The position numbers and the translations under genes are program-made. Positions 1 to 6,545 of a DNA stretch of 7,800 bases are shown here, in pieces (within the stretch, counting starts at the first letter, position 1; each line of letters begins with the position of its first letter). The stretch is taken from the NCBI GenBank assembly GCA_021781255.1, contig JAJXXG010000368.1, positions 1-7,800 of the forward strand. Reading direction: 5' to 3'. Source of the DNA: Acidobacteriota bacterium (GTDB lineage: Bacteria; Acidobacteriota; Terriglobia; Terriglobales; Acidobacteriaceae). The notes below the pieces were generated by a model that had not been told where the DNA came from, searched no databases, and was given only the letters and a program-made list of their open reading frames with translations.

Positions 1-70
1 CTTCCTCCATATTCCGGCAGCCAACCCGTTGCCGCGGCGCCGCGAGCTCAGTGTGAAAGCAGGAAACTTT

Positions 71-1186
71 ATGAGCAGCGTGCGTGTTTTGGTTGGAACG
101 CGCAAGGGTGCGTTCCTCCTTACATCCGACGGCAAACGCGATAAGTGGACTGTGGACGGTCCTTACTTTGCCGGCTGGGAGATCTATCACATGAAGGGCT
201 CGCCGGTGGAGCCGGACCGGCTGTATGCATCGCAGTCCAGCGGATGGTTTGGGCAGGTGCTGCAGTGCTCCGCGGACGGCGGCAAGACCTGGACGCCGGG
301 CGGGAACAAGTTTGCCTATGACGGCACGCCGGGCACGCACATGTGGTACAACGGCACGCCGCATCCGTGGGAGTTCAAGCGGGTGTGGCACCTGGAGCCC
401 TCGCTGACAGATGCGCAGACCGTGTATGCGGGCATTGAGGATGCGGCGCTCTTCCGCTCGACGGACGGCGGGGCAAGCTGGCAGGAGTTGAGCGGCCTGC
501 GCGAGCACGGCACGGGGCCGCGCTGGCAGCCGGGCGCCGGAGGCATGTGTCTGCACACTATCCTGCTGGACCCGACGAACCCAGGCCGCATGTACATTGC
601 CATCTCCGCGGCGGGAGCTTTTCGCACGGACGATGGCGGGCAGAGCTGGAAGCCGATCAACAAGGGACTGGTCTCGAACTTCATGCCCGACCCGACGGCG
701 GAGGTTGGCCATTGCGTGCATCATGTGGCCATGCATCGCTCGCGGCCCGAGGTGCTGTTCATGCAGAAGCACTGGGATGTGATGCGATCGGATGACGCGG
801 GGGAGAACTGGCGCGAGGTCTCAGGGAATCTGCCCACGGACTTCGGGTTTGTGATTGACGTGCACGCGCACGAGCCGGAGACGCTGTACGTTGTGCCGAT
901 CAAGAGCGACTCCGAGCACTTTCCGCTGGACGGCAAGTTGCAGGTCTATCGCAGCCGCTGCGGGGGCAACGAGTGGGAGCCGCTGACGAAGGGGTTGCCG
1001 CAGGAGAACTGCTACGTGAACGTGCTGCGCGATGCGATGGCCGTCGACTCGCTGGAGGATTGCGGAGTCTACTTTGGCACCACCGGAGGCCAGGTGTACG
1101 TTTCAGCCAACAGCGGAGATACGTGGCAGCCGATTGTGTACGACCTGCCGCCGGTGCTCTCAGTGGAGGTGCAGACGCTGGACTAG
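71..1186 (+). CDS. Asp-box (BNR) repeat beta-propeller protein, sialidase-like fold, probably cytoplasmic
   Basis: The protein has 371 residues. Asp-box motifs of the form S/T-x-D-x-G-x-T/S-W recur at residues 67-74, 130-137, 186-193, 240-247 and 345-352, with a degenerate copy at 295-302. They are about 50-60 residues apart, as expected for one per blade of a six- or seven-bladed propeller. I chose the ATG at 71 because AGGA lies six bases upstream; an in-frame TTG at 29 would add 14 arginine-rich residues and has no such site. There is no signal peptide or membrane segment, so I infer a cytoplasmic protein, unlike secreted sialidases. Database labels such as exo-alpha-sialidase would rest on the repeats alone: I see no clear FRIP motif or arginine triad. 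It may be a binding scaffold or an enzyme of unknown substrate. A MoaD/ThiS-like gene lies two genes downstream. The fold is secure; the function is unknown. Confidence 0.88.
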   Translation: MSSVRVLVGTRKGAFLLTSDGKRDKWTVDGPYFAGWEIYHMKGSPVEPDRLYASQSSGWFGQVLQCSADGGKTWTPGGNKFAYDGTPGTHMWYNGTPHPWEFKRVWHLEPSLTDAQTVYAGIEDAALFRSTDGGASWQELSGLREHGTGPRWQPGAGGMCLHTILLDPTNPGRMYIAISAAGAFRTDDGGQSWKPINKGLVSNFMPDPTAEVGHCVHHVAMHRSRPEVLFMQKHWDVMRSDDAGENWREVSGNLPTDFGFVIDVHAHEPETLYVVPIKSDSEHFPLDGKLQVYRSRCGGNEWEPLTKGLPQENCYVNVLRDAMAVDSLEDCGVYFGTTGGQVYVSANSGDTWQPIVYDLPPVLSVEVQTLD

Positions 1187-1313
1187 GCGGGGATTGACGA
1201 CAGTCGGGTCTGCGTTTTGCCGGACCCAATTCTGACAGACAGGTTGCTGCGCGGCGTGCTCTGCCGCAAGGGAGCGCGAACGGGGAGACCCCATTGCCAC
1301 TCAAGGAGAAGGA
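1187..1313. other. Intergenic spacer between the propeller gene and the 195-residue gene
   Basis: This 127-base gap holds a small inverted repeat, GGGTC at 1206-1210 pairing with GACCC at 1223-1227 around a 12-base loop. No run of T follows it, so it is a poor intrinsic terminator. I found no convincing -35/-10 pair. The ribosome binding site of the next gene is at the right end (AGGAG, 1304-1308, five bases before its ATG). Whether the propeller gene is cotranscribed with the next two genes cannot be decided from the sequence. Confidence 0.4.
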
Positions 1314-1901
1314 ATGCCGATTTATCTGGACGAAGATATGGCAGGCGAGGATGCGAACGAGATTTGTTTTCCGCACCTGCTGCTGTGCATGGGCGTTACG
1401 GTGCTGATGTCGGACGGATCGCTGATCGGCGCGCACTTTACCACTCCGGATACGGAGGCGGATCTTGCGGCAGCGATGCTTGCACGGATCAACGCTCATG
1501 GAGGCGCGATGGTCCATTTGTACTGTGCAGCGGACCTGCCGGAGCACGTCGTCAAATTTGGCGGGATGGATGTTCGAGGCAAGGCGCAGCTGCTCGGCTT
1601 TCATGGCGATGCGTACTCGTTCGATACATCGTCGATTGACCCGGCGGATGGAACATTTGTCACGGTCCGCTCCAATGGGCCCAACCACAAGTGCTCGCTT
1701 TACTACAAGCGGGATGACAAGGTAAAGGCGCTTTATCAACGAGGCAACGGCCCGAATGTGTCGAGGGTGGTGGCGGCTACAACTTTTCGACCAGCCCAGA
1801 CCCAGAACACTTCGTCCACGACCACGGGGCTGACGGGCGCGATTCACAAGCTGCATAAAGCGAGCTTTGCGCTGCAGATCAAGCACTATACGATTCCATA
1901 A
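1314..1901 (+). CDS. Hypothetical protein, 195 residues, possibly CheD/CNF1-like cysteine deamidase fold
   Basis: I do not recognise this gene as a named family. The start is well supported: AGGAG lies five bases before the ATG. The N-terminal half is compact, with Cys25 near the start of a hydrophobic strand and His41 sixteen residues later, in a strand-turn-strand pattern (CMGVTVLMSDGSLIGAH). A helix (about 47-62) and a strand before FGG (82-84) follow. This resembles CheD glutamine deamidases, where Cys27 and His44 of the Thermotoga protein are catalytic, but the upstream catalytic Thr is not obvious here. The C-terminal third (about 155-195) is Thr/Ser/Gln-rich and then basic, and looks partly disordered. 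There is no signal peptide or membrane helix. Its codon use looks less GC-skewed than its neighbours, which could mean transfer or weak expression. Its stop overlaps an upstream candidate start of the MoaD-like gene by one base. The CheD relation is an inference. Confidence 0.78.
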   Translation: MPIYLDEDMAGEDANEICFPHLLLCMGVTVLMSDGSLIGAHFTTPDTEADLAAAMLARINAHGGAMVHLYCAADLPEHVVKFGGMDVRGKAQLLGFHGDAYSFDTSSIDPADGTFVTVRSNGPNHKCSLYYKRDDKVKALYQRGNGPNVSRVVAATTFRPAQTQNTSSTTTGLTGAIHKLHKASFALQIKHYTIP

Positions 1902-1915
1902 TGCCGGTTATGCCT

Positions 1916-1919
1916 GAGG
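1916..1919 (+). promoter_or_regulatory. Ribosome binding site deciding the start of the MoaD-like gene
   Basis: GAGG lies five bases before the ATG at 1925. The more upstream ATG at 1901, which overlaps the previous stop in a TAATG, has no purine-rich site before it. This favours 1925 as the main start, although translational coupling at 1901 remains possible. Confidence 0.5.
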
Positions 1920-1924
1920 CACAG

Positions 1925-2227
1925 ATGCATTCCGTTCGCGTCGCATTGCCCTACCATCTGCGCAACCTTGCGCGGGTGGAGGGCGAAGTGACGCTGGAGG
2001 TGGCCTCGCCGGTGACCGTGCGCAGGATTCTGGACGCGCTGGAGGCTCGCTATCCGGTGCTTGCGGGGACGATCCGCGACCACGACACGCAGCAGCGCAG
2101 GCCATTCCTGCGGTTTTTTGCGTGCGAAGAAGACTTGAGCCTGGATTCGCCAGATGACGCGCTGCCAGCAGCCGTTGCCGAGGGGCGAGAGCCGCTGCTG
2201 GTCATCGGAGCCATTGCGGGCGGCTGA
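1925..2227 (+). CDS. MoaD/ThiS family ubiquitin-like protein with C-terminal Gly-Gly
   Basis: From the ATG at 1925 the protein has 100 residues, close to the usual 80-95 of MoaD/ThiS sulfur carriers. The first beta strand (HSVRVALPYHLRNLA) begins at residue 2, so little is missing. An in-frame ATG at 1901 would give 108 residues. The protein ends in IGAIAGG, the flexible Gly-Gly tail that an E1-like enzyme (MoeB/ThiF) adenylates before thiocarboxylation or conjugation in this superfamily. The helix after the second strand (RRILDALEARYP) is also typical. No moaE, thiG, thiF or moeB lies nearby, so a role in molybdopterin or thiamine synthesis is not supported by context. The neighbours are an unknown possible deamidase and an Asp-box propeller. 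It may be a sulfur carrier for an unknown pathway or a protein modifier. Fold and tail are clear; the role is unknown. Confidence 0.87.
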   Translation: MHSVRVALPYHLRNLARVEGEVTLEVASPVTVRRILDALEARYPVLAGTIRDHDTQQRRPFLRFFACEEDLSLDSPDDALPAAVAEGREPLLVIGAIAGG

Positions 2228-2459
2228 TTGCTTCTTTTGGCTGGTGACCACGGCGGGAGCTGCTTTTCAACGATCCGCGCGTGGCTGGGTAGCGCGGGTA
2301 CACAGCGGCATCCAGACGGTCCTGCGAAACGTCTGCATGGCAACACCCCCGCCATTGCAGAGCAAAGACGCTAGCGCCGATTGACCGCAGACAGGCGTGA
2401 TGGCGGTTTTGCCGGGCCTTGGCGGAAACGCAGCGAGCCGTAGCGAACCTTCGCGAAAC
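2228..2459. other. Convergent intergenic region between the MoaD-like gene and gpsA
   Basis: These 232 bases lie between two genes whose 3' ends face each other. I see no gene in it: the short open frames lack ribosome binding sites and protein-like composition. It holds inverted repeats that could form hairpins (CAGACG at 2313-2318 with CGTCTG at 2330-2335, and GCGAA at 2443-2447 with TTCGC at 2450-2454). It also has an imperfect GTTT-GCC/GGC-AAAC pairing around 2407-2429. None is followed by a T run on either strand, so termination here may be Rho-dependent. Confidence 0.5.
2443..2454 (-). terminator. Weak candidate hairpin just after the gpsA stop
   Basis: GCGAA and TTCGC form a perfect five-base stem with a two-base gap, six bases past the gpsA stop codon. 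There is no U tract after it in the direction of gpsA transcription, so it is at best a 3'-end stabilising hairpin. It could also be chance in GC-rich DNA. Confidence 0.2.
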
Positions 2460-3470
2460 TTAGAGGTGCTCGCCCTTGCCGGGGCGCAGCATCAGCTCGC
2501 GGATGGCCTCGCGGGGATCCTTGCCTTCGTCGAGGATGAGCTCCATTTGCTCCGTAATGGGCATCTCGATGCCGTGCTTGCGGGCCAGGCCCAGCGCGGC
2601 GCGGGTGGTGCGCACGCCTTCGGCCACCTTGCCGCCGAGGCTTTCGAGGATCTCCGGCAGCTTGCGGCCGTGGCCGAGGGCTTCGCCGACGGTGCGGTTG
2701 CGGCTGAGGGAACCGGTGCAGGTGAGCACGAGGTCGCCCACGCCGGAGAGGCCGGCGAGGGTCTCGCGGTGGCCGCCGCAGGCCACGGCCAGCCGGGTAA
2801 TCTCAGCGATGCCGCGGGTGATGAGGCCCGCGGCGGAGTTGTAGCCGAGGCCCACGCCCGCGGCCACGCCCGCGGCAATGGCAATCACGTTTTTGAGCGC
2901 GCCGCCGAGCTCGACGCCGATAACGTCAGTGGACGTGTACAGGCGCAGCGACTCCGACGAGAACTCCTTTTGCACGCGCTCGGCGATGGCCGCATCCTTG
3001 AATGCAACGGTGACGGCGGTCGGCTGACTCTGCGCCACCTCCAGCGCGAAGCTGGGGCCGCTGAAGGCGCCGATGGGCAGTTGGAGGCCGGTTGGCTCGA
3101 GAGCCTCGGCGATGACCTCGGTCATGCGCAGATAGGTGTGATCCTCCACGCCCTTGGTTGCGCTGACGATCACCTGCCCGTTGTGGAGTTGCGGGGCGAG
3201 GCGGGCGATGGTGGTGCGCAGAAACTCCGATGGGATGACCGCGACAAGGATGTCGGCGTCGGCGATGGCGCGGTCCTCGCCGGTGACGACGATCTGCGAG
3301 GGCAGCGGAAAGCCGGGCAGGAACTGCTTGTTTTCACCGGCAGCGACAATCTCCTGGGCGAGTTGCGGGGTGTGTGCCCAGAGGGTGACGTGGTGTCCGC
3401 CACGGCGGTAGAGCGAGAGTGCGATGGCGGTTCCCCAGGCGCCGGAACCAAGCACGGCAATGCGGCTCAT
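2460..3470 (-). CDS. gpsA: NAD(P)-dependent glycerol-3-phosphate dehydrogenase
   Basis: The enzyme reduces dihydroxyacetone phosphate to sn-glycerol-3-phosphate, the backbone for phospholipids, in the cytoplasm. The 336 residues match the usual family length. The Rossmann nucleotide site GSGAWGTA is at residues 8-15. A conserved lysine follows in SATKG (Lys106), the substrate region has FSGPSFALEVA (136-146), and the catalytic Lys193 lies in GGALKNVIAIA. Further conserved positions are GVGDLVLTCTG (243-253) and SRNR (256-259). The ATG at 3470 overlaps the plsY stop (ATGA), with GAGGA inside the end of plsY as ribosome binding site. Translational coupling to plsY is therefore likely. PlsY uses the product of this enzyme, so the pair is metabolically coherent. 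Nothing is missing or broken. This is one of the most secure calls in the window. Confidence 0.97.
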   Translation of the reverse strand: MSRIAVLGSGAWGTAIALSLYRRGGHHVTLWAHTPQLAQEIVAAGENKQFLPGFPLPSQIVVTGEDRAIADADILVAVIPSEFLRTTIARLAPQLHNGQVIVSATKGVEDHTYLRMTEVIAEALEPTGLQLPIGAFSGPSFALEVAQSQPTAVTVAFKDAAIAERVQKEFSSESLRLYTSTDVIGVELGGALKNVIAIAAGVAAGVGLGYNSAAGLITRGIAEITRLAVACGGHRETLAGLSGVGDLVLTCTGSLSRNRTVGEALGHGRKLPEILESLGGKVAEGVRTTRAALGLARKHGIEMPITEQMELILDEGKDPREAIRELMLRPGKGEHL

Positions 3471-4099
3471 GCGGTCTTCCTCTGTCCGAGACGGCTTTCA
3501 GTGCCGCTCAGCAGGCGGCGGATGTTTTGATGATGCTTGAGGATGATGAGCGAGGCTACGGCGGCCTGCACGGCAATGAAGAATGCCGGCTTGTCCCCAT
3601 GCACCAGGTACCAGGCGAAGAACGGAAAGCTGGCCGAGCCGAGAACGGAGGCCAGTGAGACATAGCGCGTGGCGGCCAGCACCAGCGCAAAGACGGTGAT
3701 GGCGGCGAGCGCGGCCAGAGGCGCCGCCACCAGAAAGACGCCGAAGCCGGTGGCCACGCCCTTGCCTCCGCGGAAGCGCAGCCAGACGGGGAACATGTGG
3801 CCGAGCACGGCAAAGAGCGCGGCCAGCGCTTCCACGCTGCGCACTGGCTGGGTGGGGAGCAGGAGCGCGGCCATGAGGGTGCCGAGCCAGACGGCGGCGC
3901 AGCCCTTCAGCATGTCGAGCAGGAAGGTGGCGGCGCCCAGGCCCTTGGCGCCGGTGCGCAGTACGTTGGTGGCACCGATGTTGCCGCTGCCGATGGTGCG
4001 GATGTCCTGCTTGCGGAAGATGCGGACCAGCAGATAACCCGTGGGAATGGAGCCAAACAGGTAAGCGGCCGCCATGACAAGGAGCCTTGCAAGAAGCAT
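3467..4099 (-). CDS. plsY: Acyl-phosphate:glycerol-3-phosphate acyltransferase PlsY
   Basis: This inner-membrane enzyme moves the acyl group from acyl-phosphate (made by PlsX) to position 1 of glycerol-3-phosphate, giving lysophosphatidate. The protein has 210 residues, normal for PlsY. Its signature loops are all present: GSIPTGYL (16-24), GSGNIGATNVLRTG (37-50), the glycine-rich GHMFPVWLRFRGGKGVATGFG (100-120) and KHHQNIRRLLSGTE (188-201). Five hydrophobic helices separate these loops. I placed the start at the ATG at 4099. An open frame reaches back to 4240, but that stretch is Pro/Arg/Ser-rich and overlaps the neighbouring membrane gene. Another in-frame ATG at 4075 would cut into the first helix. 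The ribosome binding site is weak. The gene lies 46 bases after the membrane-protein gene, and its stop overlaps the gpsA start. Confidence 0.96.
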   Translation of the reverse strand: MLLARLLVMAAAYLFGSIPTGYLLVRIFRKQDIRTIGSGNIGATNVLRTGAKGLGAATFLLDMLKGCAAVWLGTLMAALLLPTQPVRSVEALAALFAVLGHMFPVWLRFRGGKGVATGFGVFLVAAPLAALAAITVFALVLAATRYVSLASVLGSASFPFFAWYLVHGDKPAFFIAVQAAVASLIILKHHQNIRRLLSGTESRLGQRKTA

Positions 4100-4145
4100 A
4101 ACGAGTCCGAGTTTAGCAGGTGAGGGCGGGCGGCACGGTGGAGTG

Positions 4146-4868
4146 CTAATCCACCATGAGCTCGCCGGGTACGATGGGCCGGGTGCGCGGCAGCGATCCG
4201 CGCATGGCGGCCGCGCCCATGCCGAAGAGCGCACCGGCAAAGACGACCAGCTTGATGAGGTTGCCTTCGCGGGTGTGCGCCAGGCCAGACGGCATGATCT
4301 TCCACAGAACCAGCAACAATGTTTGCGCCGTGGTGACTGCCCATACGGAGCCGTAGAAGTAGCGGCGCTCGATGCCCTCGCCTCGGGTGGAGGGGCCGAC
4401 GCGGGGCAGCTTGCCGGCCGCGCCCAGGACGAGAACGACGACGAACAGGAGCAGATAGCCGTACTGGTAAAGCTGCTTCATGGTCCAGACGCCGGTGATG
4501 GAGGCGACTACGAGGCCCGCGAGGTTGAGCAGGGCAAAGTTCAGCACGGCGTTCCAGGCGAAGGTGTAGCACACCTTGCGATAGAGCGGGTTGGGCTTGT
4601 CCTCGTCGAAGCGCAGGATGTAAGGGCGCGGTTCCACGCCGGGCAACTGGGCGTAGAGGCCGGCGATGCCGGTGCCGGCCAGCACGGCGAGGAGCCATGC
4701 GGTATTAATCAGGCCAAAGCCGTGGGCGAAGAGCGAGAAGGTAAGCGGACCGGGGGCGAGAAAGAAGACCCAGATCCAGATTGGCCAGTGCGCCAGGCGA
4801 TAGAGGCGTGTATTGCGTTCGCGAATCCTGCGCTGTTCAGCGTACTCTACCTTGCCGCTGTATCCCAT
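4146..4868 (-). CDS. Multi-pass membrane protein of unknown function
   Basis: I do not recognise this 240-residue protein. It starts with a charged cytoplasmic-looking stretch (residues 1-26, rich in Arg and Glu). I see about six hydrophobic helices near 28-48, 51-72, 101-125, 135-152, 171-192 and 203-222. Between helices 2 and 3 is a polar loop with ILRFDEDKPNPLYRK (84-98). Another polar loop (152-170) has RVGPSTRGEGIERRYFYG. Arg/Lys placement in both loops suggests a cytoplasmic side there. I found no transporter, kinase or metal-binding signature. No strong ribosome binding site precedes the ATG at 4868. The gene sits 43 bases after the aminotransferase and 46 bases before plsY, on the same strand, so it is probably part of that operon. 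A link to lipid metabolism is only suggested by position. Confidence 0.82.
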   Translation of the reverse strand: MGYSGKVEYAEQRRIRERNTRLYRLAHWPIWIWVFFLAPGPLTFSLFAHGFGLINTAWLLAVLAGTGIAGLYAQLPGVEPRPYILRFDEDKPNPLYRKVCYTFAWNAVLNFALLNLAGLVVASITGVWTMKQLYQYGYLLLFVVVLVLGAAGKLPRVGPSTRGEGIERRYFYGSVWAVTTAQTLLLVLWKIMPSGLAHTREGNLIKLVVFAGALFGMGAAAMRGSLPRTRPIVPGELMVD

Positions 4869-4911
4869 GGGCCAGAGTTTTGCAGAGCGGACGCGCGGGC
4901 GTCAACGTGGG

Positions 4912-6102
4912 CTAAAGGCGGCGCAGGCGGGCGCAGGCCTCGTCGAGATCGGCATCGCGCTTGGCGAAGCAGAAACGCAGCAGGTCCTCGCCGTGGCCGT
5001 GGCGGAAGAAGGCGCTGCCCGCGACGGAGGCGACCCCGGTGGCGGCGAGCAGGTGGCGTGCTTTTTCCGCGGCGGTTTTGCCGGGCAGGCGCGAGGCGCG
5101 GGCCAGCACGTAGTAGGCTCCGGCGGGAACGGTGGGCTCCATGCCGGCATGGCGCAGGGCGGCGAGAATGCGCTCGCGCTTGCTCTGGTGGTCGGCGGCG
5201 AGCTGGGTATAGAAGGAGGGCGGAAGCTGCTCCAGGCCGGCGGCGGCGCCGTGCTGCAGGGCAGAGGGCGCGCAGACATAGGTGAGGTCGTGGAAGTAGG
5301 CCATGGCGGCCATCCACTTGGCGTCGGCCGTGGCGTAACCCAGGCGCCAGCCGGTGACGGAGAAGGTTTTGGAGAAGCCGGAGAGCACGATGGTGCGCTC
5401 GCGCATGCCGTCGAGGGTGGCGGGCGCGATGTGGCGGGTGCCGTCGTAGACGAAGTACTCGTAGATCTCGTCGGTGAAGAGGAAGAGGTCGTGTTCGCGG
5501 CAGACGTCGGCGATGGCTTCGATCTCACTGCGCGAGAAGACCTTGCCGCTGGGGTTGGCGGGGGTGTTGAGGAGGATGGCGCGGGTGCGCGGGGTGATGG
5601 CGGCGTGCAGGGCGTCAGTGTCGAGCTCCCAGTGCGGCGCGGCCAGCGGAACGAAGACCGGCTTGACGCGCATGGATTTGAGCGTGCTGACGTGGTAGCC
5701 ATAGAAGGGCTCGAAGAGCAGAACTTCATCGTGCGGATTGAGCAGGGCCATGGCCGCGGCATGGAGGCCGCCGGTGGCTCCGCTGGCGACCAGGACTTCG
5801 GTTTCGGAGTCGTAGGCGAGGCCGTAGTCGCGCTGCTGCTTGGCGGCGATGGCCTGGCGCAGGCGGGTGATGCCGTCGAGGCGCGTGTAGATGTTGTGCC
5901 CGGCGCGGATGGCGGCGATGGCCTCGGCTTCCACGGGCGCAGGCACTGGGGTGTCGCAGACGCCCTGGGCGAGATTGATGCCGCCGATGCGGTCGCACTC
6001 GGTGGTCATGGCGCGAATCTCAGACTGCATGGCGCCGGGGGCGAGCTCACTGAGGGCGAGGCGGGAGGTGGTGTGCGGGTGGGACGCGAGGGATCGGGTC
6101 AC
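4912..6102 (-). CDS. Class I/II PLP-dependent aminotransferase (aspartate/kynurenine aminotransferase type)
   Basis: The protein has 396 residues, the normal length for fold-type I aminotransferases. The cofactor lysine is Lys245 in SGFSKTFSVTGWRLGY, with the phosphate-binding Arg253 in the same motif. Also visible are INLAQGVCD near the N terminus (42-50), Tyr72 in IYTRLDG, SGATGGLHAA (107-116) and Asn183 in NTPANPSGK. Asp211 and Tyr214 in FTDEIYEYF contact the cofactor ring, and Arg376 in LLRFCFA should bind the substrate carboxylate. The start is a GTG at 6102 with AAGGA about nine bases upstream. The first in-frame ATG, at 6030, would remove 24 residues. The family covers aspartate, kynurenine, methionine and other amino acids, and the exact substrate cannot be read from the sequence. 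It probably heads the minus-strand operon ending in gpsA. Confidence 0.93.
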   Translation of the reverse strand: MTRSLASHPHTTSRLALSELAPGAMQSEIRAMTTECDRIGGINLAQGVCDTPVPAPVEAEAIAAIRAGHNIYTRLDGITRLRQAIAAKQQRDYGLAYDSETEVLVASGATGGLHAAAMALLNPHDEVLLFEPFYGYHVSTLKSMRVKPVFVPLAAPHWELDTDALHAAITPRTRAILLNTPANPSGKVFSRSEIEAIADVCREHDLFLFTDEIYEYFVYDGTRHIAPATLDGMRERTIVLSGFSKTFSVTGWRLGYATADAKWMAAMAYFHDLTYVCAPSALQHGAAAGLEQLPPSFYTQLAADHQSKRERILAALRHAGMEPTVPAGAYYVLARASRLPGKTAAEKARHLLAATGVASVAGSAFFRHGHGEDLLRFCFAKRDADLDEACARLRRL

Positions 6103-6182
6103 AGGGAAGTTCCTTCTGCAGCCATCTTACAATTTGCGACGCGAGAGCGGCAGGGCGCGGTTCGGCGTAGAATTTTGCTTTC
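6103..6182. promoter_or_regulatory. Divergent spacer between the aminotransferase gene and hypA
   Basis: These 80 bases should hold promoters for both directions. Towards hypA there is TAGAAT at 6168-6173, one mismatch from the -10 consensus, about nine bases before the hypA ATG. Its expected -35 position (6145-6150, GAGCGG) is poor. TACAAT at 6128-6133 is a second -10-like hexamer, also without a good -35. The AAGGA for the aminotransferase is at the left end on the minus strand. No clear operator palindrome is visible. Confidence 0.35.
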
Positions 6183-6545
6183 ATGCACGAGCTATCGATT
6201 GTTTCCAGCATTGTGGATACGGTGACGGAGTCCCTGGCGGCTTATCCGGGGGCGCGGGTGAAGGAAGTGCGGCTGCGCGTGGGCGCGCTGGCGGCGGTGG
6301 TAGAGGACTCGCTGCGGTTCTGCTACGGGGTGGCCACGCTGGGAACGCCGCTGGCGGGGTCGGACCTGGTGGTGACCAAGCTGCCGGTGGTGCTGCACTG
6401 CCAGGCCTGCGGGAAAGACGGTGAGATTGAGAGCGTGCAGAGCTTCCGGTGTCCGCGGTGCGGAGAGCCCTCCATGGATGTGCGGCAGGGGCGCGAGCTG
6501 GAGATTGAGGCAATTGAGATTGACGATGCAGAGGTGGATGCATGA
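6183..6545 (+). CDS. hypA: Hydrogenase nickel incorporation protein HypA
   Basis: HypA delivers nickel to the large subunit of [NiFe]-hydrogenase, working with HypB in the cytoplasm. The 120 residues match the family. The N terminus MHELSIV is diagnostic: Met1, His2 and Glu3 form the nickel site. Two CxxC pairs, Cys73/Cys76 and Cys90/Cys93, form the structural zinc site. The VRLRVGALAAVVEDSLRFCY stretch is also typical of the family. The ATG at 6183 has no clear ribosome binding site, and a -10-like TAGAAT ends only ten bases upstream, so the mRNA could be leaderless. The stop codon overlaps the hypB start (ATGA), which implies coupled translation. All key residues are intact. Confidence 0.97.
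   Translation: MHELSIVSSIVDTVTESLAAYPGARVKEVRLRVGALAAVVEDSLRFCYGVATLGTPLAGSDLVVTKLPVVLHCQACGKDGEIESVQSFRCPRCGEPSMDVRQGRELEIEAIEIDDAEVDA

Noticed and set aside
33..44. Perfect 12-base palindrome CGCGGCGCCGCG upstream of the propeller gene
   Set aside because: It could be an operator, but it is pure G/C in GC-rich DNA, has only one copy and lies beside no regulator gene.
29..70. TTG start that would extend the Asp-box propeller by 14 residues
   Set aside because: The added residues are arginine-rich, and the ATG at 71 has AGGA at good spacing. TTG is also a rare start.
71..1186. Annotation of the Asp-box protein as a true sialidase
   Set aside because: Asp-boxes are structural and occur in many propellers. 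The sialidase arginine triad and FRIP motif are not evident, and there is no secretion signal.
2402..2417. A 16-base sequence repeated exactly at 5071-5086 (GGCGGTTTTGCCGGGC)
   Set aside because: Only two copies are seen, and one lies inside the aminotransferase coding frame (LPGKTAA). There are no flanking repeats or mobile-element features, so chance is likely in GC-rich DNA.
6163..6178. Possible sigma-54 promoter (GG at 6164-6165, GC at 6177-6178) before hypA, attractive because some hyp operons use sigma-54
   Set aside because: The spacing between GG and GC is 11 bases instead of 10, the flanks match poorly, and the start would fall inside the hypA coding region.
4813..6225. A 470-codon open frame on the plus strand opposite the aminotransferase gene; similar long antisense frames at 2397-3530, 4074-5285 and (minus strand) 900-1886
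   Set aside because: Their translations are Gly/Ala/Arg-rich low-complexity strings with no family signature. They mirror strongly recognised genes (aminotransferase, gpsA) or better-supported genes. Long antisense frames are expected in GC-rich coding DNA.
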